Shown: positions 18,601 to 26,615, counted from the stretch's first letter. The stretch: DNA of 64,000 nucleotides from Bacillota bacterium (GCA_023412215.1 JAEYNX010000003.1:248001-312000); one strand, 5' to 3'. Numbers and translations: made by a program. Notes: generated from the sequence alone by a model not told the origin.

Positions 18601-19199
18601 AGGAATACAAAGAGGTTTCGCAGCGCTATGAGTTCTTAAAGACGCAGATTGCCGATGTAGAGAGTTCGCGCGACGAGCTATTGCGCTTAATCAGCGACCT
18701 TACGGTGAAGATGCGCGAGATTTTTACCGAAAGCTTTGTACAGATCAACAAAAACTTCGGCGAGGTATTCGTCGAGTTGTTCGGCGGCGGCTCTGCGCAC
18801 CTCACCCTCACCGACGAGGGGGACGTGCTCGAGAGCGGCATCGAGATTTTTGTGGAGCCGCCGGGCAAGATCATCAAGAACCTCTCGGCGCTTTCGGGCG
18901 GCGAGCAGGCCTTTGTGGCAATCGCTATCTATTTCGCGATCCTAAAGGTTCGCCCCGCGCCCTTCTGCCTCTTGGATGAAATCGAGGCGGCACTCGACGA
19001 TGTAAATGTGGCCAAGTACGCGCAGTACCTGCACCGGTTTAACGATACCACCCAGTTTATCGCCATCACCCACCGCCGCGGCACCATGGAGGAGGCAGAC
19101 GTGCTCTATGGCGTGACGATGCAGGAGGAGGGCGTCTCCAAGCTGCTGGAACTGAAGGTAAGCGAGGTGGAAAGCAAGCTGGGCCTTAAGAATACATAA
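15624..19199 (+). CDS. smc: chromosome segregation protein SMC
   Basis: The product has 1,191 residues, the family length. The frame opens at 15603, but AAGGA at 15610-15614 and homology (ILKSLEIQGFKSF) point to the TTG at 15624. The Walker A head (GPNGSGKSNISDAVRW) is followed by the first coiled coil (about 165-505), a hinge at about 515-670 (GVLGPVSSLIQVP ... GSLTGGSAVKSSG), the second coiled coil, the ABC signature LSGGEQAFVAIA and Walker B FCLLDEIEAALDD. SMC dimers with ScpAB organise and segregate the chromosome. It is followed closely by ftsY. Confidence 0.97.
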   Translation: MILKSLEIQGFKSFPDKTKLTFGGGITAVVGPNGSGKSNISDAVRWVLGEQSTKTLRGSRMEDVIFGGTKLRKPVGFSQVALTIDNTDHTLPVESEEVTVTRKLYRSGESEYRINANSVRLKDVYELFMDTGLGKDGYSIIGQGRIAEIVGAKSAERREIFEEASGISKYRYRKTEAERRLEQAQENLLRLKDILTELEDRVGPLKIQSEKAQAFLKLSEEKKRLEVSLYIKSLDKAKEALREQENRIMVCKASYDGVDDELTALENDINAVFAQAQQCAVAIEKKRTERQTLEEELSKRESEIAVLRNDIFHKNENIARTQRDIETQSLAVSDIDAQIAARLAQLEGKTALIAELEVQCSASEETLNNFLSDNARHNDRLEAANRELATINQKISQSRVTELTCISSLEELIQRSGQLTQSLDMKRSEFERLGAELADTQAFVDELDVKIESETNTVKGYDFKLSKRKAKLEESARQVNALDLAIKEKSQNARLLEDLERSMEGFTQSVKTVMRMAGGGALRGVLGPVSSLIQVPQRYTVAVETALSFALQNIVVENEEVAKRAIALLKNENAGRATFLPVSTIEGNVLDDRSLTAQPGFVGVASKLIEHDAKYTGIVNSLLGRIVICEDLDNAVSMAKKNGYRFKLVTLDGQVVNAGGSLTGGSAVKSSGLLSRRNDIERLHAQAKELEQKLTAAKGEHDALKAEIAGVEAEYLASKSVLETMLEDRSKAEIQRQLALRNLSENEKTIGELEAERTRSAEREKRLNDDLAKAKAELAESTTLAAALEEQLSATSQLKDELRQKRRDLTDEISALKMRILGETKEAEGLKQSADELAARKESQSGRFDELNAEVQALTEEINGITAKIEEILVSKEAVNTQAAAMEAEIRALSDERLAFEKQANDKRGKEKAILSRREDISKEMARLEERKVSAQTEYDQIIAKLWDEYELTKSEAAAIAEDIPNVTVAQRSLAEVKNKIKALGTVNVDAIEEYKEVSQRYEFLKTQIADVESSRDELLRLISDLTVKMREIFTESFVQINKNFGEVFVELFGGGSAHLTLTDEGDVLESGIEIFVEPPGKIIKNLSALSGGEQAFVAIAIYFAILKVRPAPFCLLDEIEAALDDVNVAKYAQYLHRFNDTTQFIAITHRRGTMEEADVLYGVTMQEEGVSKLLELKVSEVESKLGLKNT

Positions 19200-19237
19200 A
19201 AAAATAGCATAATCCAATAGCCGGAAGGGAAATGAGC

Positions 19238-20161
19238 ATGGGATTTTTTGAAAAACTCACGGGCGGGCTGAAAAAAACGCGCGATTCGATGGCGAGGGCC
19301 GTAGACTCGATGTTTAAGTCGTTCACCAAGATCGATAAGGAGCTTTTTGAGGAACTGGAAGAGATTCTTATCATGTCCGATGTAGGTGCCGTTACGGCCG
19401 CCGATATTTGTGAGCGCTTAAAGGCGCGCGTAAAAGAGAAGGGGATTACCGACCCTTCCATGGTTACGTCAGAGCTGCAGGGGCTTATCGCCGATATGCT
19501 GCGCGGCGGTGAGGCGCTTAAGCTTACCACCAAGCCGTCGGTGATACTCGTCATCGGGGTAAACGGCGTGGGCAAAACCACCACTATCGGCAAGCTCTCG
19601 GCGAACCTCAGGACATCGGGCAAAACTGTCATGCTCGGCGCCGCCGATACCTTCCGCGCGGCGGCGATAGACCAGCTCGAGATTTGGGCGCAGCGCGCGG
19701 GCGTTCCCATGATACGCCACAGCGAGGGCAGCGACCCGGCAGCCGTGGTATATGATACCATCTCCGCCGCCAAGGCCAGGGGCAGCGATGTGGTGATCTG
19801 CGATACGGCGGGGCGGCTGCACAACAAAAAGAACCTGATGGACGAACTGCATAAGATCACGCGCGTGATCGCCCGGGAGGCACAGGGCTGCGACCTTGAG
19901 GTGTTGCTGGTGCTTGATGCCACCACGGGGCAGAATGCGCTCAATCAGGCGCGCGAGTTTAAGGACGCGGCGGGCATCACCGGCATCGTGCTCACCAAGC
20001 TGGACGGCACGGCGCGCGGCGGTGTGGTGATCGGTATTAAAAACGAGCTTCAGGTGCCCATTAAGTATGTGGGTGTGGGTGAGGCCATCGACGACCTGCA
20101 GCCTTTTGACGCCGACGCCTTTGCCAAGGCGCTGTTCGGCAAAAGCGAGCAGGGAGATTAA
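19238..20161 (+). CDS. ftsY: signal recognition particle receptor FtsY
   Basis: The product has 307 residues. GGAAGG at 19223-19228 spaces better to the ATG at 19238 (MGFFEKLTGG) than to the one at 19232. A short N-domain is followed by the SRP GTPase G-domain with GVNGVGKTTTIGKL, the insertion-box DTFRAAA, DTAGRLHNKKNLMDEL, TKLDGTARGG and GVGEAIDDLQPF. The long acidic N-terminal A-domain of proteobacterial FtsY is missing, as is normal in Gram-positives. It docks ribosome-SRP complexes at the membrane. The smc-ftsY pairing is conserved in Firmicutes. Confidence 0.97.
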   Translation: MGFFEKLTGGLKKTRDSMARAVDSMFKSFTKIDKELFEELEEILIMSDVGAVTAADICERLKARVKEKGITDPSMVTSELQGLIADMLRGGEALKLTTKPSVILVIGVNGVGKTTTIGKLSANLRTSGKTVMLGAADTFRAAAIDQLEIWAQRAGVPMIRHSEGSDPAAVVYDTISAAKARGSDVVICDTAGRLHNKKNLMDELHKITRVIAREAQGCDLEVLLVLDATTGQNALNQAREFKDAAGITGIVLTKLDGTARGGVVIGIKNELQVPIKYVGVGEAIDDLQPFDADAFAKALFGKSEQGD

Positions 20162-20210
20162 GTGCGCGGCACTATATTACCACCGGATTTTCTGCAGGAG
20201 AGGAATGACC

Positions 20211-20852
20211 ATGCCAGTGGCTGTAATAAAGGAGATTGTATTCGCCTCCACCAACAAGGGCAAGATAAAAGAGATGAACACGCTGCTCGAGGGCACGGGT
20301 ATCCGGCTGCTCTCGCTGAGCGATATCGGTTTTACGCAGGCAATAGAAGAAACGGGCACCACCTTTGAAGAAAATGCGCGCATCAAGGCGCGGGCGGTCT
20401 GTGCTTTTTGCGGCCTGCCCGCTTTTTCCGACGACAGCGGCCTTGCCATCGACGCGCTGGACGGCGCCCCCGGGGTTTACTCGGCGCGCTTTTTGGGGGA
20501 GGATACCCCTTATGAAATCAAAAACCGTATTGTAATTGAAAAGCTGGAGGGTATACCTCCCGAAAAACGCACGGCGCGGTATGAGTGTGCGGTGTGCTGT
20601 GTGTTCCCCGGCGGCGAGATCGTCACGCACGGGGTGTGCGAGGGCACCATCGGTTTTGAGCTCAGAGGCGCGAACGGCTTTGGCTACGACCCCATCTTTT
20701 ATATTGGGGAAAGAAGCCTCGCCGAGTTTACCGACGACCAAAAGAATGCCGTCAGCCACAGAGGGCAGGCGGTGCGGGCATTTGTTGAGTGCCTAAAAGA
20801 ATATAAAAATGAAAATGCAGTGCCCAACCATAAAGAAAGGCATAGGGATTAA
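20211..20852 (+). CDS. rdgB: non-canonical purine NTP pyrophosphatase (RdgB/HAM1)
   Basis: The product has 213 residues. The frame runs upstream into ftsY, but GGAGAGGA at 20197-20204 and homology set the ATG at 20211. The Ham1 motifs are FASTNKGKIKEM, TFEENARIKA, FSDDSGLAIDALDGAPGVYSARF, GANGFGYDPIF and SHRGQA. It hydrolyses dITP, XTP and similar to keep them out of DNA. It is followed two bases later by yhbY. Confidence 0.96.
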   Translation: MPVAVIKEIVFASTNKGKIKEMNTLLEGTGIRLLSLSDIGFTQAIEETGTTFEENARIKARAVCAFCGLPAFSDDSGLAIDALDGAPGVYSARFLGEDTPYEIKNRIVIEKLEGIPPEKRTARYECAVCCVFPGGEIVTHGVCEGTIGFELRGANGFGYDPIFYIGERSLAEFTDDQKNAVSHRGQAVRAFVECLKEYKNENAVPNHKERHRD

Positions 20853-20854
20853 AT

Positions 20855-21142
20855 ATGTTAAACAGCAAACAGCGCGCGGGGCTCAAAGGCCTTGCCAATA
20901 GTATAGATACCATTCTGCAGATCGGCAAAAATGAGATCTCCGATACACTGGTAAAGCAGGTGGACGACGCCCTTACCGCGCGCGAGCTCATCAAGCTGCG
21001 CGTGCTGGAGACCGCCCCCTATTCCCCGCAGGAGGCCGCAGAGCTGCTGGCTGAAAAGACCCGTTCCGAGGTGGTGCAGGTAATCGGCACCCGCTTTGTC
21101 CTATACCGGCGCAACCACAAGAAGCCGGTAATCGAGATATAA
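20855..21142 (+). CDS. yhbY: YhbY/CRS1-type ribosome-associated RNA-binding protein
   Basis: The product has 95 residues and is a single CRM domain: MLNSKQRAGLKGLAN, IGKNEISDTLVKQVDDAL, ELIKLRVLE and the loop VQVIGTRFVLYRRN. Family members bind pre-50S particles. A perfect 13-bp inverted repeat (21134-21146 with 21151-21163) straddles the stop codon. Confidence 0.93.
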   Translation: MLNSKQRAGLKGLANSIDTILQIGKNEISDTLVKQVDDALTARELIKLRVLETAPYSPQEAAELLAEKTRSEVVQVIGTRFVLYRRNHKKPVIEI

Positions 21143-21163
21143 AAGGCAAACCTTTTATATCTC
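21134..21163. other. perfect palindrome across the yhbY stop codon
   Basis: The arms are 13 bp (GAGATATAAAAGG and its complement) around a four-base loop CAAA, and the gene's TAA is inside the left arm. There is no T-run on either side, so it is not a standard terminator; it could protect the mRNA 3' end. It is the first of three palindromes in this gap. Confidence 0.75.
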
Positions 21164-21172
21164 TCTGAAAAG

Positions 21173-21344
21173 CTGCTGTCGGGGCACAGCCCTTCCTGCA
21201 ATGGTTTACCATTGCACTGCATTTTTCAATATTAGGCACAGAAGTTTGAAAGTAAACTTTCAAACTTAAGAAAAACTGCTGTCGGGGCACAGCCCCTCCT
21301 GCAATGGTTGCACCATCGCACTGCACTTTTTCAATATTAGGTAC
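21173..21344 (+). repeat. two copies of a structured ~68-base repeat with a perfect palindrome between them
   Basis: Copy 1 (21173-21239) and copy 2 (21276-21344) share CTGCTGTCGGGGCACAGCCC, a TGCAATGGT/ACCATTGCA hairpin and TTTTTCAATATTAGG. Each contains two internal hairpins: GGGGC/GCCCC (copy 2; GGGGC/GCCCT in copy 1) and TGCAATGGT/ACCATTGCA (copy 2 has one mismatch). Between the copies lies an unrelated perfect 12-bp palindrome (21242-21253 with 21256-21267, AAGTTTGAAAGT and its complement). No open frame of note crosses the region. Confidence 0.7.
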
Positions 21345-21375
21345 ATGCCCTTTCCGGCATGTAGCCGGAAAGGGC
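21342..21375 (+). promoter_or_regulatory. alternative hairpins enclosing the nadD-yqeK ribosome site
   Basis: A 12-bp perfect stem (21347-21358 with 21364-21375, GCCCTTTCCGGC and its complement, loop ATGTA) buries the GGAAAGGG that serves as ribosome site for the ATG at 21386. An overlapping 8-bp stem (21342-21349 with 21356-21363, TACATGCC/GGCATGTA) is mutually exclusive with it and would leave the site free. Confidence 0.6.
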
Positions 21376-21385
21376 ACAGATTAAT

Positions 21386-22546
21386 ATGCGCAGAATCGGC
21401 ATCTTCGGCGGCACCTTTAACCCCATTCATCAAGGGCATCTGCATCTTGCCACCGAGTTTTATAAGCAGCTTGGGCTTTGCGAGGTACTGTTAATCCCCG
21501 ACTACACCCCGCCGCATAAGGCGCACGATAATCTGGCCGACGGGGTAGACCGCTATAACCTCTGCCGCATTGCCGCCTACGGGCTGCCCTATATCAAGGT
21601 GAGCGACTACGAGATACGCAGGCAGACCAAAAGCTATACCGTCTATACCCTCGAGCATTTCAGCGACTTAAACCCCAACGCCGAGCTCTGCCTTTTGATG
21701 GGCAGCGATATGTTTTACACGGTGGACACGTGGCACGATGCCGCGCGCATCTTTGAGCTGGCCACGCTCTGCGCGGGGGCCAGAAATGCGGGCGAGTACG
21801 AAAAGCTCACGGCCTATGCCAAGGTGCTGGAGCAAAAGGGCGCCAAAACGCGGGTCGTGAATATAGAGGCACTCAGCGTATCCTCCACCGATATCCGTGA
21901 GGCGATCATAAACGGTATTCCCCTACCGCAGGGGCTTCCCGGGCAGGTAGGGCGGTATATCGACGCGGTTAAGCTCTATACCGCCGAGACCGCGGAGATC
22001 TTATCCTATAAGGCGCTGCTCGAGAGGATGCTCTCCCCCAAGCGGCGATTTCATTCGCTGTGCGTGGCCAAAGAGGCGGCGGCACTCGCGATAATTTTTG
22101 GCGCCGACGCGTCCAAGGCTTATACGGCGGGGCTTTTACACGATATTGCGAAGGATATGAATGAAGAGCAGCAGTTGCAAATGCTGGCGAAGTTTGATAT
22201 AATTTTGTCCGATGCCGAAAGCAGGTCCAAACAGCTTTGGCACCCGATGATCGGCGCGGAGTATGTCCGGCAAGAGCTGGGTATAAACGACACCGAAATC
22301 ATAAATGCTATAAGATACCATACTACTGCCCGCAAGGGCATAACGTTGTTAGAAAAGATTATCTATCTCGCAGACTGTATCTCCTTTGAAAGAGACTACC
22401 CTGACACAGCGATTATACGCGATAAGATAAATGATAGCCTTGACAGCGCCATGCAATGCGCTCTCTCACTGACCATTCAGTCCCTGGCCAAAAGAGACTC
22501 GCTCATCCACATTGATACGATAGAGGCCTATAACGAATTATGCTAA
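21386..22546 (+). CDS. nadD-yqeK: fused nicotinate-nucleotide adenylyltransferase / YqeK HD hydrolase
   Basis: The single frame has 386 residues with two domains. Residues 1-200 are NadD: IGIFGGTFNPIHQGHL (the nucleotidyltransferase GxFxPxHxGH motif), LIPDYTPPHK, LLMGSDMF and the SSTDIR motif near residue 168. NadD makes deamido-NAD from nicotinate mononucleotide. Residues about 205-386 are a YqeK-type HD hydrolase: RFHSLCVAKEA, GLLHDIAKD, LWHPMIGAEYV and IRYHTTA carry the metal-binding His/Asp set; studied YqeK proteins cleave Ap4A symmetrically. In most Firmicutes these are separate adjacent genes. No stop or frameshift separates them here. The LCP gene follows. Confidence 0.93.
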   Translation: MRRIGIFGGTFNPIHQGHLHLATEFYKQLGLCEVLLIPDYTPPHKAHDNLADGVDRYNLCRIAAYGLPYIKVSDYEIRRQTKSYTVYTLEHFSDLNPNAELCLLMGSDMFYTVDTWHDAARIFELATLCAGARNAGEYEKLTAYAKVLEQKGAKTRVVNIEALSVSSTDIREAIINGIPLPQGLPGQVGRYIDAVKLYTAETAEILSYKALLERMLSPKRRFHSLCVAKEAAALAIIFGADASKAYTAGLLHDIAKDMNEEQQLQMLAKFDIILSDAESRSKQLWHPMIGAEYVRQELGINDTEIINAIRYHTTARKGITLLEKIIYLADCISFERDYPDTAIIRDKINDSLDSAMQCALSLTIQSLAKRDSLIHIDTIEAYNELC

Positions 22547-22556
22547 CCTTGCCGGC

Positions 22557-22579
22557 AGATTAAGCGGGAGGCTTAATCT
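22557..22579 (+). promoter_or_regulatory. hairpin displaying the LCP ribosome site in its loop
   Basis: A 9-bp perfect stem (AGATTAAGC at 22557-22565, complement at 22571-22579) closes on a five-base loop GGGAG. The loop plus the next base is the Shine-Dalgarno GGGAGG, and the last stem base is the first base of the TTG start codon. Confidence 0.65.
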
Positions 22580-23586
22580 TGAAAAAGAAAAATGCAATCG
22601 TTTTTTCCGTTACCTTTGTTATCACGCTTGCGGTGTTGGTAGGTGTATACTATGCCCTGAACACCAGCTTTTTGGCGCAAAAGCCGGACGATGCAGCCGA
22701 TTCGTCGGTGGCTGCGGGTGTTTCCTCAGAGATGCCGGTTAAAAACGCCGGGGAAACGACCAATTTCCTTTTGTGCGGGCTGGACGAAAGTGAGAGCCTT
22801 ACCGACGTCATTATGGTGGTGCAGCTAGACCCTCAAAAGAACGAAGTCAATGTTCTTCAGATACCCAGAGATACCTATGTGGGAATAGACCGTTACAGTA
22901 CGGGTAAGATTAATGCTGTTTATGCCAGCAAAAAGAAGGGCAGTACGCCCATCGGAAAGCTGATAGATGAAATAGATCACACCTTTAAGCTGCCTATTGA
23001 CCATTATGCCACCGTCAATATTCCGGGTTTAAGAAAGATTGTAGATTCCATGGGCGGTGTCGAGGTGGATATTCCGCAGGATATCTATTTCACGCCCGGC
23101 GAAACAATCAAAAAGGGCAAGCAAACCCTTAACGGTGAAAAGGCCGAGTGGTTTGTACGCTATCGTGCCGGATATTATAATGGCGACATCGGCCGTATGC
23201 ATGCGCAGAGTATCTTTTTAGAGGCATGTGCCAATAAGGCGCTGCAGATGTCCAACACCCAGATTCTTTCGCTTCTTACGCAGGACTATAAAAACATCAC
23301 CACCGACCTGACCATCGCGCAGATGATGGGTTACTATGGCAGCATCCGCAGCTTAAAGCCGGAAAACATCCACTTTTACGCGCTGGAGGGCTCAGGCCTT
23401 ATGCACGAGAGTTACTCCGTTTACAGTCTGGACAAGCAAAAGGCTGCCGACCTGTTAAACCAGTACTTTCGCCCGGGCAGCGAGCCGGTACCTGCCGAGG
23501 ACCTCAACATTATTGAGCTGGAGGCCGAGCAGACCATAGCACAGGGAACGACCGATGATAAACAAAGTGAAATGACTGAACAATAA
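22579..23586 (+). CDS. LytR-CpsA-Psr (LCP) family cell-wall polymer ligase
   Basis: The product has 335 residues and a TTG start with GGGAGG at 22566-22571. One N-terminal membrane helix (about 7-28) anchors an extracellular LCP domain: NFLLCGLDESESLTDVIMVV, VNVLQIPRDTYVGID, KINAVYA, a YATVNIPGLRKIVDSMGGVEVDI-type core and GDIGRMHAQSIFL with the catalytic arginines. LCP enzymes transfer undecaprenyl-linked polymers to peptidoglycan. It lies between nadD-yqeK and rsfS, a common clostridial order. Confidence 0.93.
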   Translation: MKKKNAIVFSVTFVITLAVLVGVYYALNTSFLAQKPDDAADSSVAAGVSSEMPVKNAGETTNFLLCGLDESESLTDVIMVVQLDPQKNEVNVLQIPRDTYVGIDRYSTGKINAVYASKKKGSTPIGKLIDEIDHTFKLPIDHYATVNIPGLRKIVDSMGGVEVDIPQDIYFTPGETIKKGKQTLNGEKAEWFVRYRAGYYNGDIGRMHAQSIFLEACANKALQMSNTQILSLLTQDYKNITTDLTIAQMMGYYGSIRSLKPENIHFYALEGSGLMHESYSVYSLDKQKAADLLNQYFRPGSEPVPAEDLNIIELEAEQTIAQGTTDDKQSEMTEQ

Positions 23587-23641
23587 TGCCAATAGATGTA
23601 TAGAATATAATCCACTTACTTTAAGGAGGAATTTCAGCGGA

Positions 23642-24001
23642 ATGACTTCATTAGAAATGGCAAAGAAGATAGTTTCGGTGCTCGACGCAAAAAAGGCTGA
23701 AGACATCCGACTAATCCGTGTGCGCGACCTCACCGTGATTACCGACTATTTTGTGCTTGCCTCTGGCACAAGCTCCACCCATGTAAAAAGCCTCACCGAC
23801 GAGGTGGAGTTTCAGCTCAAGCAGGCGGGAGCTCAGCCCGCGGCGGTAGAGGGCTACGGCTCCGCGCAGTGGGTGGCACTCGATTTCGGCACCGTGATTG
23901 TTCATGTATTCTATCCAGAGGCCAGACGCTTCTATGATTTAGAGCGCCTGTGGGCCGACGGTGAAAAAATAGATATCGAAAGCTTACTTAAGCAGGAATA
24001 A
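23642..24001 (+). CDS. rsfS: ribosomal silencing factor RsfS
   Basis: The product has 119 residues. The Iojap-family core is VRDLTVITDYFVLASGTSSTHV, GYGSAQWVALDFGTVIVHVF and FYDLERLWADG. It binds L14 and blocks subunit joining in starvation. The AAGGAGGA ribosome site is strong. It follows the nadD/yqeK/LCP genes in the usual order. Confidence 0.96.
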   Translation: MTSLEMAKKIVSVLDAKKAEDIRLIRVRDLTVITDYFVLASGTSSTHVKSLTDEVEFQLKQAGAQPAAVEGYGSAQWVALDFGTVIVHVFYPEARRFYDLERLWADGEKIDIESLLKQE

Positions 24002-24063
24002 AAAGGCGGTAGGCTGCCGAGTTCGGTTCCCAGACAGCCCTCAGGAAAGGATTGACCGTATAG

Positions 24064-26478
24064 ATGAAATACGAGAATTTTGAAGAGGTTGAACGTAAGT
24101 GGCAGAATATCTGGGATGAAAAGGATGTTTTCGCCGCAACCAACGATTACAGCAAGCCGAAGTACTACGCGCTGGTAGAGTTCCCTTACCCCTCGGGGCA
24201 GGGGCTTCACGTGGGGCACCCGCGCTCTTATACCGCACTGGATATCGTAGCGAGAAAGAAACGGCTCGAGGGCTTTAACGTGCTCTACCCCATGGGATGG
24301 GACGCGTTCGGCCTGCCCACCGAGAACTATGCCATGAAAAACCATATCCATCCCGAGATCGTCACCCAGAAAAACGTGGCGCGCTTTAAGTCGCAGCTGA
24401 AATCTCTCGGACTTTCGTTTGACTGGAACCGCGAGATCAACACCACCGACCCCGACTATTTCCGGTGGACACAGTGGATATTCCTGCAGCTCTTTAAAAA
24501 AGGGCTTGCCTATAAAAAAGAGATGGCGGTGAACTGGTGCACCGGCTGCAAGGTGGTGCTGGCAAACGAAGAGGTTGTAAACGGCGTTTGCGAGCGCTGC
24601 GGCGGCGAGGTGGTGCGCAGGGTGAAAAGCCAGTGGATGCTGGGTATTACCCAGTACGCACAGCGGTTGCTCGACGATCTTGACACTGTCGACTACATAG
24701 ACAGGGTAAAGGTTTCGCAGCGCAACTGGATTGGCCGCTCCACGGGCGCCGAGGTGCAGTTTGCCACCACGGCGGGGGGCGTGTTAACGGTGTACACCAC
24801 CCGCCCCGATACCCTTTTCGGCGCCACCTATATGGTTATCTCGCCCGAGCATGAGATGATCGACAAATGGGCGGATAAAATCAGCAATCTCGAGGCGGTG
24901 AACGCCTACCGGCAGGAGGCGGCCAAGAAGTCCGATTTCGACCGCACCGAGGTGGCCAAAGAGAAAACGGGCGTGCGTCTGGAGGGCGTGATGGGTATTA
25001 ACCCTGTGAACGGCACCCAGATCCCCATCTATATCGCCGACTATGTGCTCACCAGCTACGGCACCGGTGCCATTATGGCGGTGCCCGCGCACGATACGCG
25101 CGACTGGGAGTTTGCCAAGAAGTTTAACCTGCCCATCATCGAGGTGGTAAAGGGCGGCGACGTACAGAACGAGGCCTTTACCGACTGCGCCACCGGCGTG
25201 ATGGTAAACTCCGGCTTCTTGGACGGCCTTTCGGTGGAAGAGGCCAAAAAAGCGATCACCGCCTGGCTTTCCGAGCATAAAAAGGGCGAGCCAAAGGTAA
25301 ACTTTAAGCTGCGTGACTGGGTGTTCTCTCGCCAGCGCTACTGGGGCGAGCCGATACCGATCGTCATCTGCGAAAAATGCGGCTATGTGCCGCTGCCGGA
25401 GAACGAGCTTCCGCTGCGCCTGCCGCACATAGACTCCTACGAGCAGACCGAGACGGGGGAATCCCCGCTTGCCAAGATAGACGCTTGGGTGAACACGACC
25501 TGCCCGCACTGCGGCGGCCCGGCCAAGCGCGAAACCGACACCATGCCCCAGTGGGCGGGTTCGTCGTGGTACTTTATGCGCTACTGCGACCCTACCTGCG
25601 CCACCGGCATCGCATCCAAAGAGGCGCTGGATTACTGGCTGCCGGTAGATTGGTACAACGGCGGTATGGAGCACACCACGCTGCACCTGCTGTACTCCCG
25701 CTTCTGGCATAAATTTTTATACGACATCGGCGTGGTGTCCAGCCCCGAGCCGTACGCCAAGCGCACCAGCCACGGCATGATACTGGGCGAAAACGGCGAG
25801 AAGATGAGTAAGTCCCGCGGCAACGTCGTAAACCCCGACGATATTGTAGGTGAATACGGCGCCGACACCATGCGCCTTTACGAGATGTTTATCGGCGACT
25901 TTGAAAAGAGCGCGCCGTGGAACACCGCCTCCATCCGCGGCTGCCGCCGTTTCCTCGACCGCGTGTGGGATTTGTCCGAAAGCTTAACGGACGGTGACAG
26001 CTACCGCCCCGAGCTGGAAACCGCCTTTCACAAAACCATCCGGAAGGTTTCGGAGGACATTGAAGGGCTTAAGTTTAACACCGCCATTGCAGCGCTCATG
26101 TCGCTGATTAACGATATTACCAAGACCGATTCCATTAACCGCGCGGAGCTTAAAACCTTCCTGCTGCTGTTAAACCCCTTCGCGCCTCACATCACTGAGG
26201 AGATGTGGCAGCAAAACGGGTTTGAGGGCATGGTTACCCAGCAGAAGTGGCCTTCCTACGACCCTGCAAAATGCCGCGAGAACACCATTGAGATCGTGGT
26301 ACAGCTAAACGGTAAGATTAAAGACCGTCTGGTCATCGCGGCGGACGCAGAGGCCACCGACGTGCTTGCTCAGGCCAAGAGCATGCCCAGAGCCGCCGAG
26401 GGGCTTGCGGGTATGCAGATTGTTAAAGAACTATATGTCCCGGGCAAGCTTGTAAACCTGGTGGTAAAACCTGTTTAA
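24064..26478 (+). CDS. leuS: leucyl-tRNA synthetase
   Basis: The product has 804 residues and is a class I synthetase. The HIGH box appears as HVGHP in PYPSGQGLHVGHPRSYT and the KMSKS box as GEKMSKSRGN. Zinc-binding cysteine pairs are at CTGCK...CERCG (about 160-180) and CEKCG...CPHCG. The CP1 editing domain lies between (TTRPDTLFGATYMV, TGAIMAVPAHDTRD). There is no T-box-like leader in the 62 bases before the gene. Confidence 0.98.
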   Translation: MKYENFEEVERKWQNIWDEKDVFAATNDYSKPKYYALVEFPYPSGQGLHVGHPRSYTALDIVARKKRLEGFNVLYPMGWDAFGLPTENYAMKNHIHPEIVTQKNVARFKSQLKSLGLSFDWNREINTTDPDYFRWTQWIFLQLFKKGLAYKKEMAVNWCTGCKVVLANEEVVNGVCERCGGEVVRRVKSQWMLGITQYAQRLLDDLDTVDYIDRVKVSQRNWIGRSTGAEVQFATTAGGVLTVYTTRPDTLFGATYMVISPEHEMIDKWADKISNLEAVNAYRQEAAKKSDFDRTEVAKEKTGVRLEGVMGINPVNGTQIPIYIADYVLTSYGTGAIMAVPAHDTRDWEFAKKFNLPIIEVVKGGDVQNEAFTDCATGVMVNSGFLDGLSVEEAKKAITAWLSEHKKGEPKVNFKLRDWVFSRQRYWGEPIPIVICEKCGYVPLPENELPLRLPHIDSYEQTETGESPLAKIDAWVNTTCPHCGGPAKRETDTMPQWAGSSWYFMRYCDPTCATGIASKEALDYWLPVDWYNGGMEHTTLHLLYSRFWHKFLYDIGVVSSPEPYAKRTSHGMILGENGEKMSKSRGNVVNPDDIVGEYGADTMRLYEMFIGDFEKSAPWNTASIRGCRRFLDRVWDLSESLTDGDSYRPELETAFHKTIRKVSEDIEGLKFNTAIAALMSLINDITKTDSINRAELKTFLLLLNPFAPHITEEMWQQNGFEGMVTQQKWPSYDPAKCRENTIEIVVQLNGKIKDRLVIAADAEATDVLAQAKSMPRAAEGLAGMQIVKELYVPGKLVNLVVKPV

Positions 26479-26496
26479 ACAAAACGACTGAAAGTA

Positions 26497-26526
26497 TTGA
26501 CATTTAGGCGTTCTTCATTGTATAAT
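26497..26526 (+). promoter_or_regulatory. sigma-A promoter of rpsU
   Basis: TTGACA at 26497-26502, an 18-base spacer, and TATAAT at 26521-26526, just 19 bases after leuS. Confidence 0.8.
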
Positions 26527-26615
26527 AAATTTCGTTACTAAAGTTGCAAACCTGAATTTGATTGAGGTTTTCACCTTAGATTACCCTGCCGCGTGGCGGA
26601 GGGAGGGAATTAAAA

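Noticed and set aside
17552..18610. 352-codon minus-strand frame inside smc
   Set aside because: It is a Ser/Ala-rich shadow of the smc coiled coil with no ribosome site and no recognisable domain.
24002..24063. T-box leader for leuS
   Set aside because: Only 62 bases separate rsfS and leuS, too short for a T-box, and no T-box core sequence is visible.
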